Shown in pieces: positions 52,233 to 61,743 of a stretch of 64,000 bases of DNA. Position numbers and translations under genes: made by a program. Origin of the DNA: Methylobacterium haplocladii (GTDB lineage: Bacteria; Pseudomonadota; Alphaproteobacteria; Rhizobiales; Beijerinckiaceae); contig NZ_BJZT01000039.1 in NCBI RefSeq assembly GCF_007992175.1, forward strand, positions 25,090-89,089. The letters run 5' to 3'. A model generated the notes under the pieces. The model was given only the letters and a program-made list of their open reading frames with translations. It was not told the DNA's origin and made no database searches. Position 1 is the stretch's first letter, and every line of letters starts with the position of its first letter.

Positions 52233-52355
52233 CTGATCTTCGGCGAACGGCACTTCGGCATGGCGCCGGTTTTGTCGGAGCCTCGGTTGCACACCCATGA
52301 CAGGGTCATGCAGGGCAGGCTCGTCCCTGGATCCCTGGATCCCGGGATCGGAGGA

Positions 52356-52799
52356 TCACGGGAGCAAAGGATCCTTGGCTGAGGACCGAACGGGGCGCCG
52401 GCCGAACGGCCAGTCGATCACGTGAACGGCATAGAGCGCCCACCACACCATCACCGGCTGCATCGCGAAGCGGGGTGCATGGTACCACCAGCTGTCGGGG
52501 ATCGGTGGGATCGCGATGTGGTCGAGGGCCTGCTTCACGTTCGCCGGAAACACGCAGACGGCGTAGAGCGCGAGCATGATGCCGGCGAGACGCCGGAGGC
52601 GCACGGTCGTCAGCGCCAGGGCTCCGGTGGTCTCGCAGAGGCCGGTGGCGATCACCACGAGGCGCGGTTCCGGCACCCAATCGGGCATGATCGGCAGGAA
52701 ACTCTCCGTCGACGTGAGATGCACGGTGCCGATGCCGGCATAGACCACGATCAGCACCCAGCGCATCCAGGCGCGGTCGTCCGCCCCCTGCCCCGTCAC
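52356..52799 (-). CDS. DoxX-like membrane protein
   Basis: 147 residues from GTG at 52799, which overlaps the pabC stop (GTGA). Alternatively ATG at 52766. Four transmembrane helices are visible (WVLIVVYAGIGTVHL; VVIATGLCETTGALAL; LAGIMLALYAVCVF; and MVWWALYAVHVI). The pattern fits DoxX/DoxD-type quinone-pool or membrane proteins. A role in folate or aminobenzoate metabolism is not expected, so co-transcription with pab genes may be incidental. Confidence 0.75.
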   Translation of the reverse strand: MTGQGADDRAWMRWVLIVVYAGIGTVHLTSTESFLPIMPDWVPEPRLVVIATGLCETTGALALTTVRLRRLAGIMLALYAVCVFPANVKQALDHIAIPPIPDSWWYHAPRFAMQPVMVWWALYAVHVIDWPFGRRPVRSSAKDPLLP

Positions 52800-53644
52800 G
52801 ACACCGACTCCGGGCCGACACCGCAGGATGCGGCTACGGCCTCGCGCATGGCCCGACTCAACTGCGCGACGGCCGGGTTCTCTGCGCTCTCGAACAAATG
52901 CTCTCCGATCGCGGTCACCGGACTGACGAGCCGCAGCGAGTTGGTGAGGAACACGGCGTCGGCCCCCAAGAGTTCGTCGAGCGGCAAAGGCCGTTCCTCG
53001 ACCGCCAGCCCGACGCTCGGCGCGACCGAACAAATCTGCGCACGGACGATCCCCGGCAGCACCCCCTCCTCCAGGGACGGCGTCACGAGTCTTTGGCCAA
53101 ACATTCCGAAGACGTTGCCGATGCCGGCGCAGGCGACGCGGCTGCCTGTGTTGAGAAACAGCGTCTCGTCGAAACCGGCCGCCGTCGCCTCGCGGGCGGC
53201 CAGCACGGCATCGAGATAGCCGAGGGTCTTGAGGCGGGACGTGGGCGAGGTCTCGTTCCGGCGGATCGCGGTGCGGTGCAGCCGCATCGGCGTGAAAGCG
53301 AGGCCGGACCGCGCGGGCGCGGCGCTCGCGAACAGGAGAGGCTTCGTCTCCGCAGGCGGCGCGATGCCGCGCGGCCCCGGACCGCGCGTGACGGTCGTGC
53401 GGATCGCCGTCCTCGGAGCGGTCCCGGCGACCGCGCGCATCGCCTCGACGACCCGCTCCGGCGCAACCGCAAAACCCAACGTTCGTGCCGCTGCGACCAA
53501 CCGGGCGACATGCGCCTCCTCGAAGGCGACCCGCCCACCGAGGGCCAGCGCCGTGTCGAAGACGCCGTCGCCGAGGAGCAGGCCGCGGTCCGAGAGGTCG
53601 AACGGGACCGGACCCGCGACGAGGCGACCGTCACACCAGAGCAT
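52796..53644 (-). CDS. pabC: Class IV aminotransferase, probable aminodeoxychorismate lyase
   Basis: 282 residues. Fold-type IV PLP enzyme that would cleave 4-amino-4-deoxychorismate to p-aminobenzoate and pyruvate, completing the pathway begun by pabB and pabA. Blocks include the N-terminal DRGLLLGDGVFDT, the PLP Lys in TSRLKTLGYLDAV, and ETLFLNTGSRVACAGIGNVFG. Start at 53644 (MLWCDGRLVAGP) overlaps the end of pabA by 14 bases. Substrate assignment leans on position; D-amino acid or branched-chain aminotransferase is the alternative by sequence. Confidence 0.85.
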   Translation of the reverse strand: MLWCDGRLVAGPVPFDLSDRGLLLGDGVFDTALALGGRVAFEEAHVARLVAAARTLGFAVAPERVVEAMRAVAGTAPRTAIRTTVTRGPGPRGIAPPAETKPLLFASAAPARSGLAFTPMRLHRTAIRRNETSPTSRLKTLGYLDAVLAAREATAAGFDETLFLNTGSRVACAGIGNVFGMFGQRLVTPSLEEGVLPGIVRAQICSVAPSVGLAVEERPLPLDELLGADAVFLTNSLRLVSPVTAIGEHLFESAENPAVAQLSRAMREAVAASCGVGPESVS

Positions 53645-54260
53645 CGAGGCTCGCTCGCGCCGGCATCCGCCCCCGCCCCTCGCGCCAGGCCCGGGCAAGT
53701 CGCAAAAAGTTGGAGAAGATCGCGTGGCCGCCCTCGGTGAGCACCGATTCCGGGTGGAACTGGATGCCCCAGGTGGGGTGGCGGCGATGCGAGAGCGCCA
53801 TGATCTCGCCCTCGGCCGAGAGCGCGTTCACCGCCAGTTCCCGCTCCATGCCGGGCTGGGCCGAGACGATCAGCGAGTGGTAGCGCGCCACGGCCATCGG
53901 GTCGGGCAGCCCCGAGAACAGGCCTGTGCCGTCGTGGCGCACGGGCGTGGCCTGACCGTGCAGCGGGCGGAGCGCGCGCTCGACCCGCCCGCCGAAGGCC
54001 GCGCCGATCGCCTGGTGGCCGAGGCAGACGCCGAGGATCGGCACCACGCCCGACAGGTCGCGGATCGCGGGAAGACTGACCCCGGCTTCGGCCGGCGTGC
54101 AGGGACCCGGTGAGATCACCACGGCGTCCGGCACCATGGCCCGGATCTCGGAGACCGAGAGCGCGTCGTTGCGCGCGACCTCCACCGTCTCGCCCAGCTC
54201 CTCGAAGTAGCGCACGACGTTGAAGACGAAGGAATCGTAATTGTCGATGACGAGGATCAT
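53631..54260 (-). CDS. pabA: Aminodeoxychorismate synthase glutaminase subunit
   Basis: 209 residues. A class I glutamine amidotransferase that supplies ammonia to PabB. It contains LVIDNYDSFVFNVVRYF, the oxyanion/catalytic GVCLGHQAIGAAFGG with nucleophile Cys, and WGIQFHPESVLTEGG with the His-Pro-Glu of the triad. It overlaps pabB by ATGA. It could also serve anthranilate synthase (trpG-type, amphibolic). Confidence 0.93.
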   Translation of the reverse strand: MILVIDNYDSFVFNVVRYFEELGETVEVARNDALSVSEIRAMVPDAVVISPGPCTPAEAGVSLPAIRDLSGVVPILGVCLGHQAIGAAFGGRVERALRPLHGQATPVRHDGTGLFSGLPDPMAVARYHSLIVSAQPGMERELAVNALSAEGEIMALSHRRHPTWGIQFHPESVLTEGGHAIFSNFLRLARAWREGRGRMPARASLDALV

Positions 54261-55660
54261 CGGACCCCCTCGCCGTCCGGTGCGAAGGCGGCGAAGACGC
54301 GCGCGGCCTTGGTCAGGGTCTCCTCGTATTCCGGGCCGGGCTCGGACAGCAGCGTGATGCCGCCGCCGGCCTGGAGCACGGCCTCGCGTCCATCCATGAA
54401 CACGGTTCGGATGGCGATCGAGGTGTCCATGGCGCCGTCGAAGCCGATGGCGCCGATGGCGCCGCAATAGAGTTCGCGCGCATCGCCTTCGATCTCGGTG
54501 ATGATGTCCATGGCCCTGAGCTTCGGCGCGCCGGTGATCGAGCCGCCCGGGAACGTCTTCGCGATGAGATCGAGGGCATCGGTACCCTCGCGCAGCGTGC
54601 CCGTGACCACCGAGACGAGATGGTGGACCGACGCATAGGATTCCAGCCCGCACAGAACCGGCACACGCACACTGCGCGGCTCGCAGACCCGCGAGAGGTC
54701 GTTGCGCAGCAAGTCGACGATCATGATGTTTTCGGCGCGCTCCTTCGGGTTCTCCTGAAGGGCCTTCGCCAGGCTCGCATCCTCGTGCGGGTCGCCGACG
54801 CGGCGCACCGTTCCCTTGATCGGACGCGTCTCGACCTCGCGGCCGCGCAACGTCAGAAAACGCTCCGGCGAACTCGATGCGATCGTGAGGTCGTCGAAGG
54901 CGAGATAAGCGCCGAAGGTGGCCGGATTGGTCGCGCGCAGCCGCCGGTAGAGCGCGAACGGATCGAAGCCCGACGGCAGTTCGGCGGTGAAGCGCTGGGC
55001 GATATTGGCCTGATAGATGTCGCCAGCGCGGATGTAGTCTCGGACTTTTTCGACCGCTTCCTCATAGCCTTGCCGCGAAAAGTTCGAGTTCCAGGTGAGC
55101 TGAACCGGGGCGGCTTCCGCCGACGGCTCGGGCTCGCTCGGCTCACCGAGCAAGGTGGCGAAGGCGTCGAGACGGATCCGGGCTCGGGCCTCGCGGGCGC
55201 TCGGGTCGGTCTCCGGAAATCCGGTGGCGATCAGCAGGCAGCGGTCGTGTTCGTGGTCGATGGCGAGCAGCGTGTCGTAGAGGTTGAAGGCGATGTCGTC
55301 GGTCAGCCCGGCCCGCCGCGGCGGCTTCGCCACCCGCTCCAGCTCCCGGCCGAGATCATAGGCGAAGTAGCCGATCGCGGCGCCGGGAAAGGCGGGGAGG
55401 TCGGGTTGCGGCGGCAGGCGGTAGGGGGCCAGACAGTCGCGCAGGGCGTCCAGCGGCTTGCCGTCGAGGGCCTGTCCGTCCAGCGTGGCGCGGCCTTCGC
55501 GCAACCGGAAGCGGCCGAACGGATCGGCCCCGAGCACCGAGACGCGCCCGAGGGTGTCGTGCTGCATGGCGCTGTCGAGAAAGGCGAGCCCCGGCAGGCG
55601 CGACAAAAGCCGCGCCGCCACGATGGGGTCGATGGATGGGATCTCGCGGGTCCAGACCAT
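54257..55660 (-). CDS. pabB: Aminodeoxychorismate synthase component I
   Basis: 467 residues from ATG at 55660. It aminates chorismate to 4-amino-4-deoxychorismate for folate synthesis. The chorismate-binding domain is marked by GDIYQANIAQRF, TRPIKGTVRR, NPKERAENIMIVDLLRNDLSRV and GSITGAPKLRAM, the last with the Mg2+-binding and chorismate residues. The N-terminal half carries AIGYFAYDLGRELE. TGTVRR-type residues at the ammonia-adding site fit PabB rather than TrpE. First gene of pabB-pabA-pabC-doxX. Confidence 0.93.
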   Translation of the reverse strand: MVWTREIPSIDPIVAARLLSRLPGLAFLDSAMQHDTLGRVSVLGADPFGRFRLREGRATLDGQALDGKPLDALRDCLAPYRLPPQPDLPAFPGAAIGYFAYDLGRELERVAKPPRRAGLTDDIAFNLYDTLLAIDHEHDRCLLIATGFPETDPSAREARARIRLDAFATLLGEPSEPEPSAEAAPVQLTWNSNFSRQGYEEAVEKVRDYIRAGDIYQANIAQRFTAELPSGFDPFALYRRLRATNPATFGAYLAFDDLTIASSSPERFLTLRGREVETRPIKGTVRRVGDPHEDASLAKALQENPKERAENIMIVDLLRNDLSRVCEPRSVRVPVLCGLESYASVHHLVSVVTGTLREGTDALDLIAKTFPGGSITGAPKLRAMDIITEIEGDARELYCGAIGAIGFDGAMDTSIAIRTVFMDGREAVLQAGGGITLLSEPGPEYEETLTKAARVFAAFAPDGEGVR

Positions 55661-56077
55661 GGGAGTGGTGATTTCGCGTCTCGCGCTCAGGAACGTCTCA
55701 AGCACCAACTGCGCCGAAACACCTCTCGTCAATTCCCGCCCGGTGCGACCCGTCTGCAGCCAGGGCATGCGCGCCCTGCCCTTTTTAGGTTTTGCGACTT
55801 TATCAATCACGCGAGTTCTTCGGCACAAGGCACGGACAGGAAACGGATAAGTTGCGTTATTAGCGCTCATGAACGGTCGCGGATGGAAAGCTTTGAGCGG
55901 CGATGCCGGCTCGATCCCGGGCGTGCATGCCTCGACCGGCCTATCCGTCGCGCGACCGACCTTCGGCGCGAGGCTCGCAACACCGGCACCGGCGGGCTAT
56001 ACCCCGCGCATCCTCTTGCCTCCGAGATCCGAGCGGCCCGACCGGCTGCCTCGCGTCACGTCGCCGTTCGAGACGCC
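55661..56077. other. Intergenic region between pabB and rimO
   Basis: 417 bases between divergent start codons. It must contain the promoters of pabB and rimO. I see no RNA gene and no convincing ORF. Antisense frames are open here only because of base composition. Confidence 0.5.
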
Positions 56078-57430
56078 ATGACCGCTACTGCCGTACCCGC
56101 ACCGCCGGACGCCGCGACGAAGGCCGCCCCGCGGATTTCGTTCGTGTCGCTCGGCTGCCCCAAGGCGCTGGTCGATTCCGAACGGATCCTCACGCATCTG
56201 CGGGCCGAGGGCTACGAACTGGCCCGCCGCCACGACGGGGCCGACGTGGTGATCGTCAACACCTGCGGTTTCCTCGACTCGGCCAAGGCGGAATCGCTCT
56301 CGGCGATCGGGGAGGCGATGGCCGAGAACGGCCGGGTCATCGTCACCGGCTGCATGGGCGCGCAGCCCGACGAGATCCGCGAAAAGTATCCGAACCTCCT
56401 CGCCGTCACCGGCCCGCAGGCCTACGAATCCGTGGTCGCCGCCGTGCACGAGGCGGTGCCGCCGGCGCACGATCCGTTCCTCGATCTGATCCCGCCCCAG
56501 GGCGTGAAGCTGACGCCGCGGCACTACGCCTATCTGAAGATTTCCGAGGGCTGCAACAACCGCTGCACCTTCTGCATCATCCCGAGCTTGCGGGGCGATC
56601 TCGTCAGCCGCCCGGCGGCCGACGTGCTGCGCGAGGCCGAGAAGCTGGTGAAGGCCGGCGTCAAGGAACTGCTGGTGGTCTCGCAGGACACCAGCGCCTA
56701 CGGCGTCGACACCCAATATGCCGCGAGCCGCTGGCAGGACCGCGACGTGCGCGCCCGCTTCTACGACCTCTCCAAGGAACTCGGCGAGCTCGGGGCCTGG
56801 GTACGGCTGCACTACGTCTACCCCTACCCCCATGTCGACGAGGTCATCCCGCTGATGGCCGAGGGCAAGGTGCTGCCGTATCTCGACATGCCGCTCCAGC
56901 ACGCGTCGCCCAGCGTCCTCAAGCGGATGCGCCGGCCGGGCAACCAGGAGAAGCAGCTCGACCGCATCCGGCGCTGGCGCGAGATCTGCCCGGACCTCGC
57001 CATCCGCTCGACCTTCATCGTCGGCTTCCCCGGCGAGACCGATGCGGAATTCGATGAGTTGCTGGACTGGATCCGCGAGGCGCGGCTCGAGCGGGTCGGC
57101 TGCTTCGAGTACGAGCCGGTGCGCGGCGCGACCGCCAACGACCTCGGCGTAGCGGTTCCTCCCGAGGTGAAGGCCGAGCGCAAACGGCGCTTCATGGAGG
57201 CGCAGGGCCTGGTCTCGCTGAAGCTGCAGCGCGCCAAGATCGGCAAGCGGCTTCAGGTGATCATCGACGAGGCCGGACCTGCGGGAGCCAAGGGCCGCTC
57301 CAAGGCCGACGCGCCGGAGATCGACGGCACGGTCCACGTCGCCTCGCGAAGGCCCCTGCGGCAGGGCGACATCGTCACCGTGAAGATCGAGCGGGCCGAC
57401 GCCTACGACCTGCACGGGATCGCAGTGTAG
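56078..57430 (+). CDS. rimO: Ribosomal protein S12 methylthiotransferase RimO
   Basis: 450 residues. It adds a methylthio group to Asp of ribosomal protein S12. An N-terminal UPF0004 domain has SLGCPKALVDSE and VIVTGCMGAQPDE with cluster Cys, and the radical SAM motif is EGCNNRCTFCIIPSLRGD. Downstream are LHYVYPYPHV and PLQHASPSVLKRMRRP, and a C-terminal TRAM-like domain (VHVASRRPLRQGDIV). Start at 56078 (MTATAVPAPPD). Gene length is canonical. A hairpin follows the stop. Confidence 0.96.
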   Translation: MTATAVPAPPDAATKAAPRISFVSLGCPKALVDSERILTHLRAEGYELARRHDGADVVIVNTCGFLDSAKAESLSAIGEAMAENGRVIVTGCMGAQPDEIREKYPNLLAVTGPQAYESVVAAVHEAVPPAHDPFLDLIPPQGVKLTPRHYAYLKISEGCNNRCTFCIIPSLRGDLVSRPAADVLREAEKLVKAGVKELLVVSQDTSAYGVDTQYAASRWQDRDVRARFYDLSKELGELGAWVRLHYVYPYPHVDEVIPLMAEGKVLPYLDMPLQHASPSVLKRMRRPGNQEKQLDRIRRWREICPDLAIRSTFIVGFPGETDAEFDELLDWIREARLERVGCFEYEPVRGATANDLGVAVPPEVKAERKRRFMEAQGLVSLKLQRAKIGKRLQVIIDEAGPAGAKGRSKADAPEIDGTVHVASRRPLRQGDIVTVKIERADAYDLHGIAV

Positions 57431-57443
57431 CGAATGCGTCCGC

Positions 57444-57465
57444 GGATCCTGTTACGACAGGATCC
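57444..57465 (+). terminator. Hairpin after rimO
   Basis: GGATCCTG, 6 bases, CAGGATCC: a perfect 8-bp stem 13 bases past the rimO stop. There is no clear T-run, so it is a candidate only. It lies between convergent rimO and the quinone oxidoreductase gene. Confidence 0.5.
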
Positions 57466-57559
57466 CGTCAGGCCTTCGGCAAGACCGGGGATCGCGAAGG
57501 AACAAGTCGTTCGCCGGGTCCGGGCAGAGCCGGAATCCCGGTTTCCGGTGATCCCTGGA

Positions 57560-58534
57560 TCACGGGATCATCACCGTAGACCCGGTGGTGGCCCGCCCCG
57601 CGAGATCGCGATGCACCTGCGCCGCATCGGCGAGTTTGGCACGTGCGTGGATCGGGATCGTCACCGCCCCGCTCTTCACCACCTCGAACAGCTCGGCGGC
57701 GTTGGCGTCGAGCAATTCGCGGGTGGCGATGTGCGTGAACAGCGTCGGGCGGGTCGCGTAGAGCGAGCCCTTCTGGGCCAGGATGCCGATGTCGAAGGCG
57801 TCGATGGCGCCGGACGACGAGCCGAAGCTCGCGAAGGTGCCGAAGGGCCGCAGGGCATCGAGGGAGGCCGGGAAGGTCGCCTTGCCGACGCCGTCATAGA
57901 CGACCGGCACGCCCTCCCCCTTGGTGATCTCGCGGACGCGGGCGGCGAAGTCCTCGTCGCGGTACAGGATCACATGATCACAGCCATGCTGCTTGGCGAG
58001 TTCGGCCTTCTCGGGCGAGCCGACCGTGCCGATCACGGTGGCGCCGAGATGCTTGGCCCATTGCGTGGCGATGAGCCCGACGCCGCCGGCGGCAGCGTGG
58101 AACAGGATCGTGTCGCCCTTCTGCACGCGGTAGGTCCGGCGCAGCAGGTACTGGGCGGTGAGGCCCTTGAGCATCATGGCGGCTGCGGTCTCGTCGCTGA
58201 CGCCCTCCGGGACGTGGACCGTGCCGGCGGCGTCGACCACGACCTCTTCGGCATAGGTGCCTGTGGCGCCGGCATACGCGACGCGCTCGCCGACCTTGAA
58301 GGCGGTCACGCCCTCGCCGACGGCGGCGACCTCGCCGGCGCCTTCCTTGCCGAGGGTGAACGGCAGCGCGGGCGCCTTGTAGGTGCCCTGGCGGAAGTAG
58401 ATGTCGATGAAGTTGACGCCGATGGCCGTCTGCCGGACGCGGATCTGCCCGGGGCCGGGCTCCGGCGTCGGCACGTCCTCGTAGGCCAACACCTCCGGGC
58501 CGCCGTATTCGTGAATCCGGATCGCCTTGGGCAT
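57560..58534 (-). CDS. Quinone oxidoreductase (zinc-independent MDR family)
   Basis: 324 residues, NADPH-dependent. N-terminal GroES-like part (AIRIHEYGGPEVLAYEDVPTP, then QTAIGVNFIDIYFRQG). The NADPH-binding Rossmann motif is AAAGGVGLIATQWAKHLGATVIGT. There are no zinc-binding Cys clusters. It resembles Qor/QOR1, which reduces quinones by one electron or acts on alkenals. Start at 58534 (MPKAIRIHEYGG). Length and motifs are complete. It is oriented opposite to rimO. Confidence 0.93.
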   Translation of the reverse strand: MPKAIRIHEYGGPEVLAYEDVPTPEPGPGQIRVRQTAIGVNFIDIYFRQGTYKAPALPFTLGKEGAGEVAAVGEGVTAFKVGERVAYAGATGTYAEEVVVDAAGTVHVPEGVSDETAAAMMLKGLTAQYLLRRTYRVQKGDTILFHAAAGGVGLIATQWAKHLGATVIGTVGSPEKAELAKQHGCDHVILYRDEDFAARVREITKGEGVPVVYDGVGKATFPASLDALRPFGTFASFGSSSGAIDAFDIGILAQKGSLYATRPTLFTHIATRELLDANAAELFEVVKSGAVTIPIHARAKLADAAQVHRDLAGRATTGSTVMIP

Positions 58535-58598
58535 ATCGCTCTTCCTCAACGCTCGTCTCGAAAGCCGAGATAGGGCCGCCGTCGATGCAGCGACAGGA

Positions 58599-58823
58599 TC
58601 AGGCCTCGGCCACCGCGATCGTCATGCCGGTGCCGAGCAGGCAGCGGCGGATGCGGCCCTCGATGTCGGGGGTCAGGCCTTGCACGCTCACATGCATCGT
58701 CGCCGTATCATCGGGCCGGACGTCGAGGCTGTAGCGCAGGCCTTCGTCGTGCATTTGACGCAACAGGTTGGTGCTCGCCACGGTCATCGCCGTGATATGC
58801 TGCTCGATCAAATGGGATTTCAT
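58599..58823 (-). CDS. Small hypothetical protein
   Basis: 74 residues (MKSHLIEQHITAMTVASTNLL). It contains a conserved-looking RYSLDVRPDDTATMHVSVQGLTP stretch typical of a small alpha/beta fold. No family recognised. It is 65 bases upstream of the quinone oxidoreductase gene on the same strand and could be in its transcription unit. Confidence 0.5.
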   Translation of the reverse strand: MKSHLIEQHITAMTVASTNLLRQMHDEGLRYSLDVRPDDTATMHVSVQGLTPDIEGRIRRCLLGTGMTIAVAEA

Positions 58824-58833
58824 CAGACCGTTG

Positions 58834-59010
58834 CTACTCGTCCGGACGCTCGTCCTCAACCTCGTGCGAATGTCCGGCCTCGTCCTCGGATGCGGGACGG
58901 CGGGTATTCTCGATCGGCGGAAACAGCGTAGCGAGTCCCTGGGCGACGCCGCTGAGCAAGGGATCGAACGACGAGCCGAAGCTGCGGTCCACAGGATCGG
59001 CGGTCGTCAT
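58834..59010 (-). CDS. Small acidic hypothetical protein
   Basis: 58 residues (MTTADPVDRSFGSSFDPLLSGV). The C-terminal half is Glu/His-rich (EDEAGHSHEVEDERPDE). It precedes the 74-residue gene by 11 bases, suggesting a small two-gene unit. No family recognised; it could be spurious. Confidence 0.4.
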   Translation of the reverse strand: MTTADPVDRSFGSSFDPLLSGVAQGLATLFPPIENTRRPASEDEAGHSHEVEDERPDE

Positions 59011-59223
59011 GGAAGAGTTCTTCAAGGGACGCTCCCTGCACCGCCTGATGACCGAACGCCGGGGGTAATGCGGGCGGCGGCGTTTGGTTTCATCCGAGCT
59101 TCGCGGGATCTGCGTGAGGCCCGTCGGCGACGCACGGTCTTGACCCGACCGCGTCACCGCCTCTGTAAGCTTCGATCAGAGGCGCGCTGAACGGGCGTGT
59201 CGATAAATCCCCTCGGGGTTGCA

Positions 59224-60429
59224 ATGTCGGGCATGGTTCGGTTCGAGGCGGCGGTCGTTGGCGCGGGGGCGGCCGGGCTCGCCGCGGCTCTGGCCCTGGC
59301 AGGAGAGGGTATCGCCACCGCTCTGGTGGGACGGCATGCCCCCGTGGCCGACGGGCGTACGGTGGCGCTGCTCGACGGGTCCGTGCGCTTCCTCGATGCG
59401 CTTGGCGCCTGGACGACCATCGCTCCGCACGCGGCTCCGCTGGCCGAACTCCATCTCATCGACGACACCGGCAGCCTGTTTCGTCCGCCCCCTGCCCGCT
59501 TCGTCGCCACGGAGATCGGGCTCGACGCGTTCGGCTGGAACGTCGAGAGCGCCCGCCTGGTCGAGAGCCTGCGCGCACGCGCCAGGACGGTGCCGAACCT
59601 GACTCTGTTCGAGAGCGATGCGGCCGAGAGCCGGCGCGACGAGGACAGGGCCGTCGTTACTCTGCAGGACGGCCGCACGGTCGAGACGCGCCTGATCGTC
59701 GGAGCGGATGGCGCCCGGTCGCCGCTCAGAGCCGCGTCGGGTCTCGCGGTCCGGGACTGGACCTATCCGCAGGCGGCGATCACCACGATCCTCGCCCATG
59801 AGCGCCCGCACCGCGACGTCTCGACGGAGTTCCACACCCGGGCGGGACCATTCACCCTGGTGCCGCTGGCCGGCGGCCATCGCTCGAGCCTCGTCTGGGT
59901 GGCCGGCGAGGGGCCGGCCCGACGGCTCTCGGCCCTCGACGACCCGGCGCTCGCCGCCGCCGTCGAACGTCAGGCCCAGGCGATGCTCGGCGCCATGCGG
60001 ATCGACGGTCCGCGGGGTTTGGTGCCGATGCGGGGGCTTTCGGTGTCCTCGCCCGTGGCCCTGCGACTGGCGCTGATCGGCGAGGCCGCCCACGTGTTTC
60101 CGCCGATCGGCGCGCAGGGCCTCAACCTCGGCCTGCGCGATGCCGCGTCGCTACGCGATGCCGTCGTGGCCGCCCGCGAGACCGGACGCGATCCGGGATC
60201 GCGGGCGGCACTCGCCGGGTTCGGCCGCAGCCGCGGTGCCGACGCGCGCCTGCGCGGGACGGCCGTCGATCTCCTCAACCGCTCGCTCCTCGCCGACCTC
60301 GTGCCGGTCGACGCCCTGCGCGGCCTCGGCCTGATCGCCATGAGCACGCTCGCCCCCTTGCGAAAGATCGTCATGCGCGAGGGCGTGCTGCCGCGCTTCG
60401 GGGCGCCGAGCCTGATGCGGGGGCGCTGA
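59224..60429 (+). CDS. UbiH/UbiF-family FAD-dependent monooxygenase
   Basis: 401 residues. FAD-binding flavoprotein hydroxylase. The GxGxxG motif is in VGAGAAGLAAALALAG. The DG motif is GADGARSPLR. The second FAD motif is LIGEAAHVFPPIGAQGLNLGLRDA. This matches ubiquinone biosynthesis hydroxylases UbiH/UbiF/UbiL. The ring position hydroxylated cannot be told. ATG at 59224 is preferred; an in-frame GTG at 59197 would add nine residues. Confidence 0.9.
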   Translation: MSGMVRFEAAVVGAGAAGLAAALALAGEGIATALVGRHAPVADGRTVALLDGSVRFLDALGAWTTIAPHAAPLAELHLIDDTGSLFRPPPARFVATEIGLDAFGWNVESARLVESLRARARTVPNLTLFESDAAESRRDEDRAVVTLQDGRTVETRLIVGADGARSPLRAASGLAVRDWTYPQAAITTILAHERPHRDVSTEFHTRAGPFTLVPLAGGHRSSLVWVAGEGPARRLSALDDPALAAAVERQAQAMLGAMRIDGPRGLVPMRGLSVSSPVALRLALIGEAAHVFPPIGAQGLNLGLRDAASLRDAVVAARETGRDPGSRAALAGFGRSRGADARLRGTAVDLLNRSLLADLVPVDALRGLGLIAMSTLAPLRKIVMREGVLPRFGAPSLMRGR

Positions 60430-60444
60430 GCTCGGATCGCAGGA

Positions 60445-61743
60445 TCAGCGGGCCGCCGACTCCCCCAGCCCGTCCGTCGGCTGAGCCGTGGCACCCTTCA
60501 CCGTCTTGGCCGTATTTGCCTCCGGCGGTTCGGCTTGGCCCGCGGCGAACGCCGTGCCGGCGCGGCCGAGGCCTTCGCCGTGCTGGTAGAGGGCCTTCAT
60601 GTAGGCCGGGTCGAAGGGGGCCGGCGAGACCTTGGTGAAGCGGCCGTCGATCTCGGCGACGTGCAGGTCGAGCCCCGAGCGCTGCGCGAACACCTGCGCC
60701 AGGGCGATGGCGCCGCGGGTCTGCGCCTTGATCGCTGCCGACATCGAGCGGCCGAGTACGCCGAGGATCGTACGCGGCGCGATGCCGAATTCGGGCGTCA
60801 GCCGGTTGTTCACGACGAGATAGACCGTGTGGGTCGGCAAGCGGATGCCGGAGGTGCGGCCGACGAGGGCCGGTGCGGGCGCGAGATAGAACGGCGCCAT
60901 GGCGCCGCCGTCGTCGTGCATCTCCTGGAACCTCTTGCCGTCCTCCCCCAGAGCATCGATCATCACCGGCGGAAACACGCCGGGGATCGCGGTGGAGGCG
61001 AGCACGATCTCGCGAAACAGCTTCAGCGGCTTATCGCCGTAGCGGCCGGCATCCTTGCCAGCGGCGAGGCTCGCGATCGCGCCCATGTCCCAGACCGTCG
61101 AGCGCTCCGCGTCGACCTGGGTCGTACTGATCAGGAGACGACGGCCCTTGGCGTGCTCGGCGGCGACCGCCTTGAGCAGGTCGGGCGTGACCGACTTGTC
61201 GATGCGGTCCTTGAGCGGCCAGTTGTCGGTGAGCGCAGCGGTTGGATTACCGCCGAGCTCGAACACGTCGGCCGCGGTGATCTCGGTGTAGTTCGCCTTG
61301 AGCGCCGGGTCGGCCGCCGGGCCGACGAAGGCGAAGGGTGCGATCAGCGCACCCGTCGACACCCCGGTGACGACGCCGAAGGCCGGACGGTCGCCGGCCT
61401 GCGACCAGCCCGCGAGCAGGCCGGCGGCGAAGGCGCCGTTCTCGCCGCCGCCCGACAGGACGAGCCAGGGATCGCCCGCGGCGCCCGCCCCGTCGATCAG
61501 GGCCTGAAAAGCCTGCGTGTCGTCGCCGCCGATGCGGAGCCGGCCCGGCAGGCCTTCGGGCCAGGCGCTGGCCGCTTCAGCGGCGGTGAAGTCGACGCGC
61601 TCCTGCTGCGCGGCCGGCTTCTTGTCGGCGGCGTGCCTGCCCGCTGCATGCGGGAGGGGCTTGGCGAGGGCTGCCGGCGCCGCCGTCGCGAGGGCGAGCG
61701 CCACGGTGCCGGTGAGTATGAACCGTCCGCGCGATGCGATCAT
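60445..61743 (-). CDS. Patatin-like phospholipase, secreted
   Basis: 432 residues with a signal peptide (MIASRGRFILTGTVALALATA, cleaved near ALAKP). The patatin domain has the glycine-rich oxyanion loop (LSGGGENGAFAAGLL), the nucleophile Ser in GVSTGAL and the catalytic Asp in DDGGAM. The acyl hydrolase would act in the periplasm on phospholipids. The C-terminus is Pro/Ala/Thr-rich. Start at 61743. Convergent with the FAD monooxygenase gene. Confidence 0.9.
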   Translation of the reverse strand: MIASRGRFILTGTVALALATAAPAALAKPLPHAAGRHAADKKPAAQQERVDFTAAEAASAWPEGLPGRLRIGGDDTQAFQALIDGAGAAGDPWLVLSGGGENGAFAAGLLAGWSQAGDRPAFGVVTGVSTGALIAPFAFVGPAADPALKANYTEITAADVFELGGNPTAALTDNWPLKDRIDKSVTPDLLKAVAAEHAKGRRLLISTTQVDAERSTVWDMGAIASLAAGKDAGRYGDKPLKLFREIVLASTAIPGVFPPVMIDALGEDGKRFQEMHDDGGAMAPFYLAPAPALVGRTSGIRLPTHTVYLVVNNRLTPEFGIAPRTILGVLGRSMSAAIKAQTRGAIALAQVFAQRSGLDLHVAEIDGRFTKVSPAPFDPAYMKALYQHGEGLGRAGTAFAAGQAEPPEANTAKTVKGATAQPTDGLGESAAR